Shown here: piece by piece, positions 15,831 to 24,407 of the stretch
How the letters are laid out: each line of letters opens with the position of its first letter
Position numbering within the stretch: the first letter of the stretch is position 1
Assembly: GCF_020532825.1 (NCBI RefSeq)
Contig: NZ_MQTS01000046.1
Coordinates: forward strand, 1 to 34,760
Origin: Arthrobacter sp. SO3
Lineage (GTDB): Bacteria > Actinomycetota > Actinomycetes > Actinomycetales > Micrococcaceae
Length of the DNA: 34,760 nucleotides
Direction: 5' to 3'
The notes under the pieces: model-generated
Told to the model about the DNA's origin: nothing
Databases searched by the model: none
The model's input: the letters and a program-made list of their open reading frames with translations, nothing else
Made by a program: the position numbers and the translations under genes

Positions 15831-17843
15831 ATGAGCTCCGCCGTTGAGAATCCAGCCACTGACAATCCCGCCGACAGCCCCGCCGCGATGGTCCCGGTCC
15901 CGGCTGAGGCGATCGGACCGTCCGCCACCGCAGCCGACGCCCGCGCCATCGCCGAAGCCGCACGTGAAACCAGTTGGGACCGGCCCAGTTTCGCCAAGGG
16001 CCTGTACCTCGGCAGCTTTGACCTCAGCCTGATCCACCCCTGGCCGGAAGCCCCGGCGGACGACGTCGAACGCGGTGAAGCGTTCATGGCCCGCCTGACC
16101 GACTATTGCCGCACGATGTCCGGGCGCACCATCGAGCGCGACGCGATGATTCCGGACAAGTACCTCAAAGACCTCGCCGACATGGGGGTCTTTGGCATGA
16201 AGATTCCCCGCGACTACGGCGGGCTGGGCCTCTCGCTGGTCTATTACGGGCGGGCGCTGGCGTTGCTGGGTTCCGTCCACCCGAGCCTCGGTGCCCTGAT
16301 CTCCGCGCACCAGTCCATCGGCGTCCCCGAGCCGGTGAAGGTCTTCGGGACCCCGGCGCAGAAGCAGGAATACCTGCCGCGCTGCGCCGCCGGCGCCATC
16401 ACCGCGTTCCTGCTGACCGAGCCCGACGTCGGCAGCGACCCCGCCCGGATGGGCAGCACCGCCGTGCCCTCGGATGACGGCGAGTCCTACATCCTGGACG
16501 GGGTGAAGCTCTGGACCACCAACGGCGTGATCGCCGAACTGGTGGTGGTCATGGCGCTGGTCCCGTCCCGCACCGACGCTGACGGCACGGCCCACAGGGG
16601 CGGCATCAGCGCCTTCGTCGTCGAGATGGACTCTCCCGGCATCACGGTGGAAAACCGCAACGCTTTCATGGGCCTGCGCGGCATCGAGAACGGTGTCACC
16701 CGCTTCCACCAGGTCCGGGTGCCCGCGGCCAACCGGCTGGGCCGCGAGGGGCAGGGCCTGAAAATCGCCCTCACCACCCTCAATACCGGCCGGCTGGCAC
16801 TTCCGGCGCTCTGCGTCGCCTCCGGCCGGTGGAGCTTGAAGATCGCCCGGGAATGGTCCAATGCCCGCACCCAGTGGGGCCGGCCGGTGGGCAAGCATGA
16901 AGCCGTGGGCAAGAAGATCGCCTTCATTGCGGCCAGCGCCTTCGCCCTGGACGCCGTCTTCGAACTGTCCGCTGAAATGGCCGACGCCGGGCAGAAGGAC
17001 GTCCGGATCGAGGCGGCCCTCGCCAAGCTGTGGTCGACGGAGATCAGCTGCCGGATCGCCGACGAGCTGGTGCAGATCCGGGGCGGCCGCGGCTTCGAAA
17101 CCGCGGACTCGCTCGAGGCCCGCGGCGAGCGCGCCGTGCCGGCCGAACAGCAGCTCCGCGACCTGCGCATCAACCGGATCTTCGAGGGATCCTCGGAGAT
17201 CATGAAACTGCTGATCGCCCGCGAGGCCGTGGACGCGCACCTTGCGGCCGCCGGAGACCTCGCCTCCGAGGACGCCAGCCTGTCCGACAAGGCCAGGGCC
17301 GCCGTCGGCGCGTCCGGTTTCTACGCGAAGTGGCTGCCCAAGCTCGTCGCAGGGGCAGGGATGGACCCCCGTTCCTACAGCGACTTCGGCCGGCTTGCAA
17401 AGCAGCTGCGCTTCGTCGAGCGGTCCTCCCGGCGGCTGGCCCGTCAGACGTTCTACGGGATGGGACGGTGGCAGGCGAAGCTCGAGCACAAACAGGCGTT
17501 CCTGGGCCGGGTTGTGGACATCGGGGCCGAATTGTTCGCGATGGCCGCCGCCTGCTCCCGGGCGGAAATGCTGCTACGGACCTCGCCGGAGAAGGGCGCG
17601 TCCGCCTATGAACTCGCCGAGGCGTTCTGTGAACAAGCCCGGGTGCGGGTGGATGAATACTTCGACCAGCTCTGGCGGAACACCGACGACGGCGACCACG
17701 TGCTCTCCCGCAAAGTCCTGGCCGGCGACTACGAATGGCTGGAGGCCGGGGTCCTGGACCAGTCCGAAGGAACCGGGCCCTGGATTGCCGATGCCAGCCC
17801 GCGCGCATCGATGAAGGCCAACCTGCACCGGAAGTACCGCTGA
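15831..17843 (+). CDS. Acyl-CoA dehydrogenase (VLCAD/ACAD9-like, long form)
   Basis: The 670-residue flavoenzyme should oxidise a fatty acyl-CoA to the trans-2-enoyl-CoA in beta-oxidation. The N-terminal helical domain is followed by the FAD/substrate loop LTEPDVGSDPARM, the beta domain with YILDGVKLWTTNG, and the C-terminal helical domain with QWGRPVGKHEAVGKK and QIRGGRGFETAD. The catalytic base is probably Glu452 in RIFEGSSEI, the position used by very-long-chain enzymes. An extra C-terminal region of about 180 residues, as in VLCAD/ACAD9, makes it much longer than the usual 380-residue enzymes. The first 40 residues are Ala/Pro-rich and likely disordered. AGAGGAG precedes the ATG by 7 nt. 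Confidence 0.93.
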   Translation: MSSAVENPATDNPADSPAAMVPVPAEAIGPSATAADARAIAEAARETSWDRPSFAKGLYLGSFDLSLIHPWPEAPADDVERGEAFMARLTDYCRTMSGRTIERDAMIPDKYLKDLADMGVFGMKIPRDYGGLGLSLVYYGRALALLGSVHPSLGALISAHQSIGVPEPVKVFGTPAQKQEYLPRCAAGAITAFLLTEPDVGSDPARMGSTAVPSDDGESYILDGVKLWTTNGVIAELVVVMALVPSRTDADGTAHRGGISAFVVEMDSPGITVENRNAFMGLRGIENGVTRFHQVRVPAANRLGREGQGLKIALTTLNTGRLALPALCVASGRWSLKIAREWSNARTQWGRPVGKHEAVGKKIAFIAASAFALDAVFELSAEMADAGQKDVRIEAALAKLWSTEISCRIADELVQIRGGRGFETADSLEARGERAVPAEQQLRDLRINRIFEGSSEIMKLLIAREAVDAHLAAAGDLASEDASLSDKARAAVGASGFYAKWLPKLVAGAGMDPRSYSDFGRLAKQLRFVERSSRRLARQTFYGMGRWQAKLEHKQAFLGRVVDIGAELFAMAAACSRAEMLLRTSPEKGASAYELAEAFCEQARVRVDEYFDQLWRNTDDGDHVLSRKVLAGDYEWLEAGVLDQSEGTGPWIADASPRASMKANLHRKYR

Positions 17844-17867
17844 CGGGGGGACCGGCACCCCATAAAT

Positions 17868-17887
17868 AGTAAGCATCCTTGCTACCT
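17868..17887. promoter_or_regulatory. Imperfect palindrome upstream of the four-helix membrane protein gene
   Basis: AGTAAGCA-TCCT-TGCTACCT forms an inverted repeat with six of eight matching positions. It lies in an AT-richer patch 25 nt past the acyl-CoA dehydrogenase stop and about 110 nt before the next gene. It could be a regulator site or part of a promoter (TTTGACTG follows immediately). The evidence is only symmetry and position. Confidence 0.3.
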
Positions 17888-17995
17888 TTGACTGCCCGTG
17901 ATTAGGTGGACCTGAGGCCTGAACACCGGCCTCCGCCTTGCGGTATCCGGCCCAAACAATGGGCGCGGGTCATTCAGTGAAAGTGAGCAGTCCCG

Positions 17996-18880
17996 ATGAG
18001 CAACCCAGCAGGCCCCCAGGATCGAACTCCCCGGCGCGCACGTGACGAGGATGGGGCCGTGAGCCAGGACGCCCGGATTCACGACGCCCGGCAGGATGCT
18101 GCCCGCCCCGGCACCGCCTCCGCCAACGACGCCAGCGCCCTCCCGACAGGTGCCGCTGCCGACGCGCCCACCCGGGCCCAGGACGTGGTCCACACTGAAC
18201 CGGTCCGCACGGAGCCGACCCGAAGCCAGCCCGTAACGGCCGTGCGCCATGACGAGCCCGCACGTGTCACTGCCCCGCGCGACACTGTGGTCGAAGAGAT
18301 TCCCACCCGCGAAACCGTGGTGGCCCGCGAAAAGGAGCAGTTCGGTGGCATCCAGATCGGCTCGGCCTTCTTCGGCTGGCTCGCCGCCACCGGTCTGGCT
18401 GTGCTGCTGACCGCGCTGGTCGCCGCCGCCGGCACCGCCGTCGGGCTTGCCACCAACACGGACGTCAACGCCACGGTCACCTCCGGCAATGAATCCGTGG
18501 GACTCGTCGGCATCATCGTGCTGCTGGTGATCCTGTTTGTGTCCTACTTCGCCGGCGGCTACGTCGCCGGCCGGATGGCACGCTTCAACGGAGCGAAGCA
18601 GGGGTTCATGGTGTGGATCTGGGCCCTCATCGCCGCGGTCGTTGTCGCCATCCTCGGCCTCGTGGCAGGCCAGAAGTACAACATCCTGGCCCAGCTCAAC
18701 AGCTTCCCCCGCATCCCGGTCAACGAGGGCCAGCTGACCAGCACCAGCATCATCGCTGCCGTGGTGGTGGCCGCGGTGGCTTTGGTTGGCGCTGTCATCG
18801 GCGGAACCGCCGGCATGCATTTCCACCGCAAAGTGGACCGCGCCGGGTTCGCGCCGGTGGACACGGTCCTGGAACGCTAG
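17996..18880 (+). CDS. Four-helix membrane protein with long disordered N-terminus
   Basis: The 294-residue protein has a charged, Ala/Asp/Thr-rich N-terminal region of about 115 residues with repeated TEPVRTEPTR-like elements. Four predicted membrane helices follow: about 125-150, 165-190, 205-225 and 248-272. FVSYFAGGYVAGRMARF, with small residues in the second helix, resembles the TIGR04086/YrzE-like group, but this is a weak match and no function follows from it. The start is the only ATG giving the full frame; the Shine-Dalgarno (GAGCAG) is modest. A strong hairpin terminator follows 22 nt after the stop. Confidence 0.78.
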   Translation: MSNPAGPQDRTPRRARDEDGAVSQDARIHDARQDAARPGTASANDASALPTGAAADAPTRAQDVVHTEPVRTEPTRSQPVTAVRHDEPARVTAPRDTVVEEIPTRETVVAREKEQFGGIQIGSAFFGWLAATGLAVLLTALVAAAGTAVGLATNTDVNATVTSGNESVGLVGIIVLLVILFVSYFAGGYVAGRMARFNGAKQGFMVWIWALIAAVVVAILGLVAGQKYNILAQLNSFPRIPVNEGQLTSTSIIAAVVVAAVALVGAVIGGTAGMHFHRKVDRAGFAPVDTVLER

Positions 18881-18902
18881 GCAGGCAGCCGTCCGGAACC
18901 TG

Positions 18903-18934
18903 CCGGGCGTCGGGCAACGCTGCCCGGCGCCCGG
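18903..18934. terminator. Bidirectional terminator between convergent genes
   Basis: CCGGGCGTCGGGCA (18903-18916) and TGCCCGGCGCCCGG (18921-18934) pair over 14 positions, with one T:G wobble and a 4-nt loop. It lies between the stops of the membrane protein (+) and the YchJ protein (-). AAGCTGTTT follows on the + strand, so T-tract support is weak but the position is right. Confidence 0.75.
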
Positions 18935-18982
18935 AAGCTGTTTAACCGCCCGTCTCAACCGCCCGCTGGCTGCGCCGTCCGG

Positions 18983-19429
18983 TCAGCCGAACTCGACGGC
19001 GACGGCGTTGAAGTAATACCAACGGCGGTTGACCCGCAGGAAGCGGCTCGTCTCGTGGTGGACTCCGCGTTCGCCGTCCTGCCGGAAGTAAGCCTTGAAC
19101 TCAACGGTCCCCTCGGTGTCCAGCGGGCCGCCGCGTCCGGTGGAGACGATATCCAGCCGGCGCAACTGCATGTCCGCGTCCAGTTCCAGCACCGCAGGGC
19201 GGGTGTCCGGGTGCCAGGTCCGCAGGAGGTAGCCGGCGTCCAGCACGACGAAGGCGCTGTACCGGGAGCGCATCAGTTGTTCAGCCGTTGGAGCGTCCGC
19301 CTCGCCGCGGTGGAAGCGGCCGCAGCACTCCCCGTACTGCTCCCCGGAGAGGCAGGGGCAGTTGCCCTGGAAAGGGGCCGGGTCCGGCTGGGCGGGGGCT
19401 CCGGGGCCGGCGGCGGCTTGGGGCGTCAC
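18983..19429 (-). CDS. YchJ-like protein with SEC-C zinc motif
   Basis: This 148-residue protein is a UPF0225/YchJ family member. The N-terminal SEC-C motif has Cys24, Cys26, Cys35 and Cys36 (CPCLSGEQYGECCGRFH), which bind one zinc. The rest is an NTF2-like fold with TAEQLMRSRYSAFV, YLLRTWHPDTRP and the end RWYYFNAVAVEF. The molecular function is not established in the family; the SEC-C motif resembles the SecA zinc site. It converges on the upstream membrane-protein gene, with the hairpin terminator between them. Confidence 0.9.
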   Translation of the reverse strand: MTPQAAAGPGAPAQPDPAPFQGNCPCLSGEQYGECCGRFHRGEADAPTAEQLMRSRYSAFVVLDAGYLLRTWHPDTRPAVLELDADMQLRRLDIVSTGRGGPLDTEGTVEFKAYFRQDGERGVHHETSRFLRVNRRWYYFNAVAVEFG

Positions 19430-19655
19430 AGTTGTCCTTTCCGGGGGCCGGACGACGCCGGCAGGCTCCTTCCGACTATAGCCGCACGGCCCGGCGGCAC
19501 CGGGCCGGCGGCACGGATAACAGCTTTGACACGTCTCCGCGAAGACGCCGGATGCCTGCGTGTCCGGGGGGAAAAGTACGTATTGTTAAGGGGTCCCGCT
19601 CTGCCCGCCGGCTCGGGCGGGTCACGTCGCGGCGAGGCCAGTTAGGAGAGGTGAA

Positions 19656-20351
19656 ATGGGAGATCCGACAACCATCGCCCTCAACCTGACCTTCTTCGGG
19701 ACCCTGGGAGTGGCGCTTGTCATGTTCTTCGGTCTCTTCCTCGTCTTTGTGGCCACGCTGGTGATTGCCGGCCTCGGCCGGCTGGTCGCCGTGACCGTCA
19801 TGGCCGTCGGGCGCGGGCTGTTCAGGACCGGCAGCAGAGCCGACCGAATTGCCCCCTCCGTCCAGCAGGACCGCCCGCTCCGGACCATCGGAGCCGCCCG
19901 GCAGCCTCAGTCCGGCAAGGCTGCCAAACCGGGCAAACCCGCCAAGGCGGACAAGAAGGAACCCGTCCTGGCACCGGACTGGTCTGCCGCCGTCGCGCGG
20001 GCCGATGCCCGTGCCGCCGCCCGGGCCAAGGCGGCGGCTGCCCCGGAAGTCAAGGTTTCGGTCCGCGAACTGCCCAGCCCCACAGCTCCGGCCCAGGACA
20101 TAGCTGCGGTGGCGCCGCTCGTGGAGTCAGCCACGGACCGGAACGGCCAGCTCGGCACGGTCCCGCCGGCCTTCAAGAAATTCCCGATGCCCGCCGCGAA
20201 GTCACTGCTGGACACAGGCTCGCTGGTTTCACTCCCCGGCCGGCTGCCGCTGCCCAGGAAGCCCCTGGGCAGGCCTTTGAACGAACAACTGCCCGGGCCG
20301 CAGGGCAAACAACTGCCCAAACCCGAGGCCCAGGAACGCAAAGCAGGCTGA
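19656..20351 (+). CDS. Membrane-anchored protein with basic Ala/Lys/Pro tail
   Basis: The 231-residue protein has an N-terminal membrane hairpin (about 8-58: LNLTFFGTLGVALVMFFGLFLVF, VATLVIAGLGRLVAV). A long hydrophilic region follows, rich in Ala, Lys, Pro and Gln, including KAAKPGKPAKADKKEP, and a tail with LPLPRKPLGRPLNEQLPGP. The cytoplasmic part is likely disordered and positively charged. The family is unknown. Its N-terminus resembles the 108-residue protein at 15440-15766. GTTAGGAGAGGTGAA just before the ATG is a strong ribosome-binding site. The aldo/keto reductase follows in 40 nt with its own promoter. Confidence 0.78.
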   Translation: MGDPTTIALNLTFFGTLGVALVMFFGLFLVFVATLVIAGLGRLVAVTVMAVGRGLFRTGSRADRIAPSVQQDRPLRTIGAARQPQSGKAAKPGKPAKADKKEPVLAPDWSAAVARADARAAARAKAAAAPEVKVSVRELPSPTAPAQDIAAVAPLVESATDRNGQLGTVPPAFKKFPMPAAKSLLDTGSLVSLPGRLPLPRKPLGRPLNEQLPGPQGKQLPKPEAQERKAG

Positions 20352-20355
20352 GGCC

Positions 20356-20384
20356 TTACCCCGGGCAGGCAAGTCGGCTACGGT
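20356..20384 (+). promoter_or_regulatory. Predicted leaderless promoter of the aldo/keto reductase gene
   Basis: TTACCC (20356-20361), a 17-bp spacer and TACGGT (20379-20384) lie 7 nt before the ATG at 20392. The -35 is weak, but spacing and -10 fit. This also argues against the GTG at 20383, which overlaps the -10. Confidence 0.45.
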
Positions 20385-20391
20385 GAAACCC

Positions 20392-21396
20392 ATGGAATTC
20401 AGATACCTCGGGAACAGCGGCTTCAAGATTTCGGAAATCACCTTCGGCAACTGGCTCACACACGGTTCACAGGTGGAGAACGAGGTCGCCACCCAGTGCG
20501 TCCGGGCCGCCCTCGACGCCGGTATCAGCACCTTCGACACCGCGGACGTCTACGCCAACACAGCCGCGGAGACCGTGCTCGGCACGGCCCTCCGGGATGA
20601 GCGGCGGGAATCGCTGGAAATCTTCACCAAGGTCTTCGGCCCTACCGGTCCCAAGGGCCACAACGATCTTGGCCTGTCCCGCAAGCACATCCTGGAGGCC
20701 ATCAACGGCTCACTGACCCGGCTGCAGACGGACTACGTGGACCTCTACCAGGCGCACCGCTACGACTACGAAACCCCGCTGGAAGAGACCATGCAGGCCT
20801 TCGCGGACATCGTGCGGCAGGGCAAGGCCCTCTATATCGGCGTCAGCGAATGGACGGCCAGCCAGATCCGTGACGGCCACGCCCTCGCCAAGGAACTCGG
20901 CTTCCAGCTGATCTCCAACCAGCCGCAGTACTCCATGCTGTGGCGGGTCATCGAGGCCGAGGTGATGCCGACTTCCGAGGAACTTGGCCTTTCCCAGATC
21001 GTCTGGTCGCCGATGGCGCAGGGCGTGCTGAGCGGCAAATACCACCCCGGCAAGCCAGCCCCGGAGGGCAGCCGCGCCACGGATTCCAAGGGTGGCTCGA
21101 AAATGATCGAGCGCTGGATGTCCAACGAGGTCCTCACCGGCGTCCAGCAGCTCAAGCCGATCGCGGAGGAGGCCGGGCTGACCATGGCCCAGCTGAGCAT
21201 CGCCTGGGTGCTGCAGAACAAGAACGTGGCCTCCGCCATCATGGGCGCGTCCCGGCCGGAACAGATCGAGAAGAACGTGGCGGCCGCGGGCGTGAAACTG
21301 GACGCCGGAATCATGGAGAAGATCGACGCCGTCATCGGCCCGCTGGCCGAACGCGACCCGGCGCAAACCAAGTCACCCGCCTCCCGGGAGGCATAA
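20392..21396 (+). CDS. Aldo/keto reductase (Kv-beta/YghZ-like)
   Basis: This 334-residue NADPH-dependent oxidoreductase reduces aldehydes or ketones. The catalytic tetrad is visible as Asp49, Tyr54, Lys80 and His122 within FDTADVYANT, IFTKVFG and YQAHRYD. The C-terminal NADP-binding part includes GVSEWTASQI, QPQYSMLW, SPMAQGVLSGKY and SAIMGASRPEQIEKN, characteristic of the voltage-gated potassium channel beta-subunit-like AKR group. MEFRYLGNSG is the usual N-terminus, which supports the ATG at 20392 over a GTG nine bases earlier. The NmrA-type gene starts 5 nt after its stop, so the two are co-transcribed. The substrate is unknown. Confidence 0.92.
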   Translation: MEFRYLGNSGFKISEITFGNWLTHGSQVENEVATQCVRAALDAGISTFDTADVYANTAAETVLGTALRDERRESLEIFTKVFGPTGPKGHNDLGLSRKHILEAINGSLTRLQTDYVDLYQAHRYDYETPLEETMQAFADIVRQGKALYIGVSEWTASQIRDGHALAKELGFQLISNQPQYSMLWRVIEAEVMPTSEELGLSQIVWSPMAQGVLSGKYHPGKPAPEGSRATDSKGGSKMIERWMSNEVLTGVQQLKPIAEEAGLTMAQLSIAWVLQNKNVASAIMGASRPEQIEKNVAAAGVKLDAGIMEKIDAVIGPLAERDPAQTKSPASREA

Positions 21397-21400
21397 GCCC

Positions 21401-22255
21401 ATGACCGGCGCCCCCACGCTCGCCGTCACCGGTTCCACCGGGCACCTGGGCGGCTTGGTGGCCCGGCTGCTCGCCGAAGCCGGCACCCCGCAGCGGCTCC
21501 TTGTGCGCGACCTCCACCGGGCTCCGGACCTGGAACACGCTGTCCCCGTGGTGGTTAGCTACGCCGACCCGGTGCTCGCGAAAGCCGCCCTTGCGGGGGT
21601 GACGACGCTCTTTATGGTCTCCGCCGCCGAGGCCGAGGACCGGCTGCAGCAGCACTACACGTTTGTGGACGCGGCGGCCGCGGCCGGCGTGCAGCACGTC
21701 GTCTACACCTCGTTCTTCGGCGCGGCAGCTGATTCCGTCTTCACTCTCGGCCGGGACCACTTCGCCACCGAGGAGCACATCAAGGCCTCCGGGATGGATT
21801 TCACCTTCCTGCGGGACAACTTCTACCTGGACTTCCTGCCGCTGCTGGCGGGTGAGGACGGCGTTATCCGCGGCCCCGCCGGGGACGGTGTCATGGCAGC
21901 CGTCGCCCGGGCGGACATCGCGCGTTCCGCCGTCACCGTGCTCCGGGACCCGGCCTTGCACCTCGGCAGAAGCTACGATCTCACCGGCCCCGAAGACATT
22001 GCCCTGGCCACGGCGGCGGAACTCCTCACCGCCGGGACCGGCCGGACCATCACTTTCCACAATGAGACCCTCGAGGAGGCCTACGCCTCGCGGGCCTCCT
22101 ATGGTGCTCCGCCGTGGCAGGTGGACGCCTGGGTGAGCACCTACACCGCGATCGCCGCTGGCGAACTGGCCGGGCCGACGTCGGCCGTCCACGAACTCAC
22201 CGGGCGCGAACCGCTGGGCCTGGCGCAATTCCTGGCCGAGTCGCACACGATTTAG
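21401..22255 (+). CDS. NmrA/QorB-like NAD(P)-binding oxidoreductase
   Basis: The 284-residue protein is an atypical short-chain dehydrogenase of the NmrA/quinone-oxidoreductase-2 type. The Rossmann motif GSTGHLG is at 11-17, RDLHRAP follows beta-2, and HVVYTSFFGAA, DFTFLRDNFYLDFLP and GDGVMAAVARADIARSAV match this group closely. Such proteins bind NADPH and reduce quinones or act as redox sensors. Translation begins 4 nt after the reductase stop, which indicates one operon. The 124 bases that follow carry no gene or clear terminator before the sulfite oxidase gene. Confidence 0.9.
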   Translation: MTGAPTLAVTGSTGHLGGLVARLLAEAGTPQRLLVRDLHRAPDLEHAVPVVVSYADPVLAKAALAGVTTLFMVSAAEAEDRLQQHYTFVDAAAAAGVQHVVYTSFFGAAADSVFTLGRDHFATEEHIKASGMDFTFLRDNFYLDFLPLLAGEDGVIRGPAGDGVMAAVARADIARSAVTVLRDPALHLGRSYDLTGPEDIALATAAELLTAGTGRTITFHNETLEEAYASRASYGAPPWQVDAWVSTYTAIAAGELAGPTSAVHELTGREPLGLAQFLAESHTI

Positions 22256-22379
22256 CCCCGCGCGCAGCCACCACCATGCCGGACTGGACAGTATTGACGC
22301 GTTCCGGGCTGCGGCGTAGACCTGAAGGCGGGTGACACCGGTCCAAAGCCGGGCCGGTCCGGAACAGAATCGCAGTGCC

Positions 22380-23510
22380 ATGCCAAAGCAGATGTCGCGA
22401 CACTCGTCCATCTTGAAAACACCGCGCCACGGACGGAAGCTCGCGCCGCACCCCGGCGAACCGAGCCACGGCCCGCTGACGACGGAGGAACTCCAGCTCG
22501 CCGTGCGGAATCACTCGATGCCGCTGGAGGCCCTGCGGAGTGACACCACACCGGCCGGGCTGCATTACCTGCTGAACCATTTCGACATCCCGTTCATCGA
22601 TGCCGCGCATTGGCACTTGCAGATCGGCGGTGCCGTGCAGCGGTCGTTGGAGCTGAACCTGAAAGCGCTCCGCCGGGCGCCGATGATCAGCGTCCCGGTG
22701 ACCCTGGAATGCGCCGGTAACGGGCGCGCACTGCTGCGGCCCCGCCCGCTCAGCCAGCCTTGGCAGCTCGAGGCAGTCGGCACCGCCGTGTGGACCGGGG
22801 TCCCGCTCGCCTACCTGCTGACCCAGGCCGGGGTGGAAGACGACGCCGTGGAGGTGGTGTTCACCGGTGCCGACAGCGGAATCCAGGGCGGGGTCCGGCA
22901 GCAGTTCGCCCGGAGCCTCCCGATTGCCGAGGCGCTGCGCCCCGACATCGTGCTGGCCTACGAGATGGACGGCAATGAGCTGCCGCCGCAGCACGGCTAC
23001 CCGCTGCGGCTGGTGGTCCCGGGCTGGTACGGCATGGCGAGCGTGAAGTGGCTGTCCTCGATCACGGTGCTGACCAAGCCGTTCGAGGGGTTCCAGCAAT
23101 CCGTCGCGTACCGCTACCAGCAGGACGCGGACGACGCCGGCACGCCGGTCAGCTGGATCAAGGTCCGCGCACTGATGGTCCCCCCGGGCGTACCGGACTT
23201 CTTCACGCGGAGCCGGATCGTGCCGGCCGGGCCGGTGATGCTGACCGGCCGGGCGTGGTCAGGCGAGGGTGCGGTGCGGCGCGTCGAGGTGGGAATCGAT
23301 GCCAAGTGGGCGCCGGCGCAGCTGCAGCACCCGGCCGCGCCCTTCGCCTGGTGCGCCTGGTCCCTGCCGTGGGTGGCCGACCCCGGGGAACACGAGTTGT
23401 CCTGCCGCGCCACCGACGCCACCGGTGCCACCCAGCCGCTGGAGCAGGTCTGGAACTACCAGGGCATGGGCAACAACGTGGTGCAGCGGGTCAAGGTGAC
23501 GGTCCAGTAA
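22380..23510 (+). CDS. Sulfite-oxidase-type molybdopterin enzyme
   Basis: The 376-residue protein has the oxidoreductase molybdopterin-binding domain and the C-terminal Mo-co dimerisation domain of sulfite oxidases. The molybdenum-ligating cysteine is Cys111 in TLECAGNGR. GADSGIQGG, EMDGNELPPQHGYPLRLVVPGWYGMASVKWL and the final WNYQGMGNNVVQRVKV are family blocks. There is no N-terminal heme b5 domain and no signal peptide, so it is a cytoplasmic, heme-free form. The substrate may be sulfite or another oxyanion. A frame open further upstream would add 16 residues; the ATG at 22380 is preferred as the usual N-terminus, but no good Shine-Dalgarno is seen. In mycobacteria and relatives, sulfite-oxidase homologues can lie near sigK loci, as here. 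Confidence 0.92.
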   Translation: MPKQMSRHSSILKTPRHGRKLAPHPGEPSHGPLTTEELQLAVRNHSMPLEALRSDTTPAGLHYLLNHFDIPFIDAAHWHLQIGGAVQRSLELNLKALRRAPMISVPVTLECAGNGRALLRPRPLSQPWQLEAVGTAVWTGVPLAYLLTQAGVEDDAVEVVFTGADSGIQGGVRQQFARSLPIAEALRPDIVLAYEMDGNELPPQHGYPLRLVVPGWYGMASVKWLSSITVLTKPFEGFQQSVAYRYQQDADDAGTPVSWIKVRALMVPPGVPDFFTRSRIVPAGPVMLTGRAWSGEGAVRRVEVGIDAKWAPAQLQHPAAPFAWCAWSLPWVADPGEHELSCRATDATGATQPLEQVWNYQGMGNNVVQRVKVTVQ

Positions 23511-23546
23511 CGGGACGGCCCCGCGGCGAACCTGGTGGCATAGCCC

Positions 23547-24326
23547 CTAGTAGTCCACGATGGCGCCGGCGGAGATGTTGACCGTGGCGTCGGTGATGGC
23601 GCCGGCCTTGTCGGAGGCCACAAAGCAGGCGACGTTCCCGACGTCGGCCAGCGTCGCGGTGCGGTTCAGGTGGGCGGACCTGGCGATCTCCACGATGATC
23701 TCCTCCCGCCCTTCCGTCTGCCACGGGATCGTCTCGATGATCCCGCCGGACACCATCGTGACCACCCTGATGCCGTGTTTGCCCAATTCCAGGGCCCATT
23801 GCCGGCGCAGCCCCTCCATCGCGTCCAGGGCCACCTTGAAGCCGCCGAGCCCGGGCACGGTCTGGGGACCGGAGCCGCCGAACATCAGCACCACACCGGA
23901 GCGCTGTTTGATCATGCGGGTCGCCGCGGCCCGGGTGGTGAGGAAATGGGTGCGTGTGGCCAGCCCGATCGGCTGCGTGAAGTCATTGACGTCAATTTCC
24001 ATCAGGGGCTGCTGGATGTCGCCGAAGGAAATGACGTTGAAGGAGATATCAATCCGTTTGGTCTTCCTCGCCACCCGGTCCACAAACGCGTCGACCTGTT
24101 CCTCGTCCAGCGCATCGACGACGGACGTTTCGGCCAGGCCGCCCTTCTCCTGGATGTCCCGGGCCACTTTTTCCAGCGGAGACTCGGTGCGTCCGGCGAG
24201 GTGGACGTAGGCGCCCTCCGCCGCGAAAGCCCGGGCGACGGCGCCGCCGATGGAACCGCCCGCACCGTAGATCAGAGCGGTCTTGCCCTGCAGCAACCCG
24301 CTTCCCGGCACCTCGTTGTTCAGCAT
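23547..24326 (-). CDS. Short-chain dehydrogenase/reductase homologue without canonical Ser-Tyr
   Basis: This 259-residue protein has the SDR Rossmann fold: GAGGSIG (21-27) for the dinucleotide, AGR at the end of beta-2, and a full set of later strands. The catalytic lysine is at 164 (GGFKVALDAMEGL), but the position four residues before it, normally Tyr, is Leu160. The expected Ser before it falls in VVLMFGG and is absent too. It may bind a dinucleotide without classic catalysis, or use other residues. The ATG follows GGGAGG at 9 nt. It converges on the sulfite oxidase gene. An inverted repeat lies just upstream. Confidence 0.85.
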   Translation of the reverse strand: MLNNEVPGSGLLQGKTALIYGAGGSIGGAVARAFAAEGAYVHLAGRTESPLEKVARDIQEKGGLAETSVVDALDEEQVDAFVDRVARKTKRIDISFNVISFGDIQQPLMEIDVNDFTQPIGLATRTHFLTTRAAATRMIKQRSGVVLMFGGSGPQTVPGLGGFKVALDAMEGLRRQWALELGKHGIRVVTMVSGGIIETIPWQTEGREEIIVEIARSAHLNRTATLADVGNVACFVASDKAGAITDATVNISAGAIVDY

Positions 24327-24344
24327 GATCGCCTGCCTCCCGCG

Positions 24345-24367
24345 GTGGAGTGGTAAATTCCCTCCAC
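24345..24367. promoter_or_regulatory. Candidate operator upstream of the SDR gene
   Basis: GTGGAG (24345-24350) and CTCCAC (24362-24367) form an inverted repeat with an 11-bp AT-rich spacer, 19 nt upstream of the SDR start. It would suit a dimeric repressor, but no regulator gene is adjacent. Confidence 0.3.
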
Positions 24368-24407
24368 TATGTTCTCGCCCGGGTCCGCTGGCAAGAGGGG
24401 GATCAGG

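Noticed and set aside
15723..17489. Long minus-strand open frame opposite the acyl-CoA dehydrogenase
   Set aside because: Shadow frame from high GC; the + frame is a clear family member.
17851..17861. GGGG/CCCC pair after the acyl-CoA dehydrogenase as a terminator
   Set aside because: The stem is only four pairs and no T tract follows.
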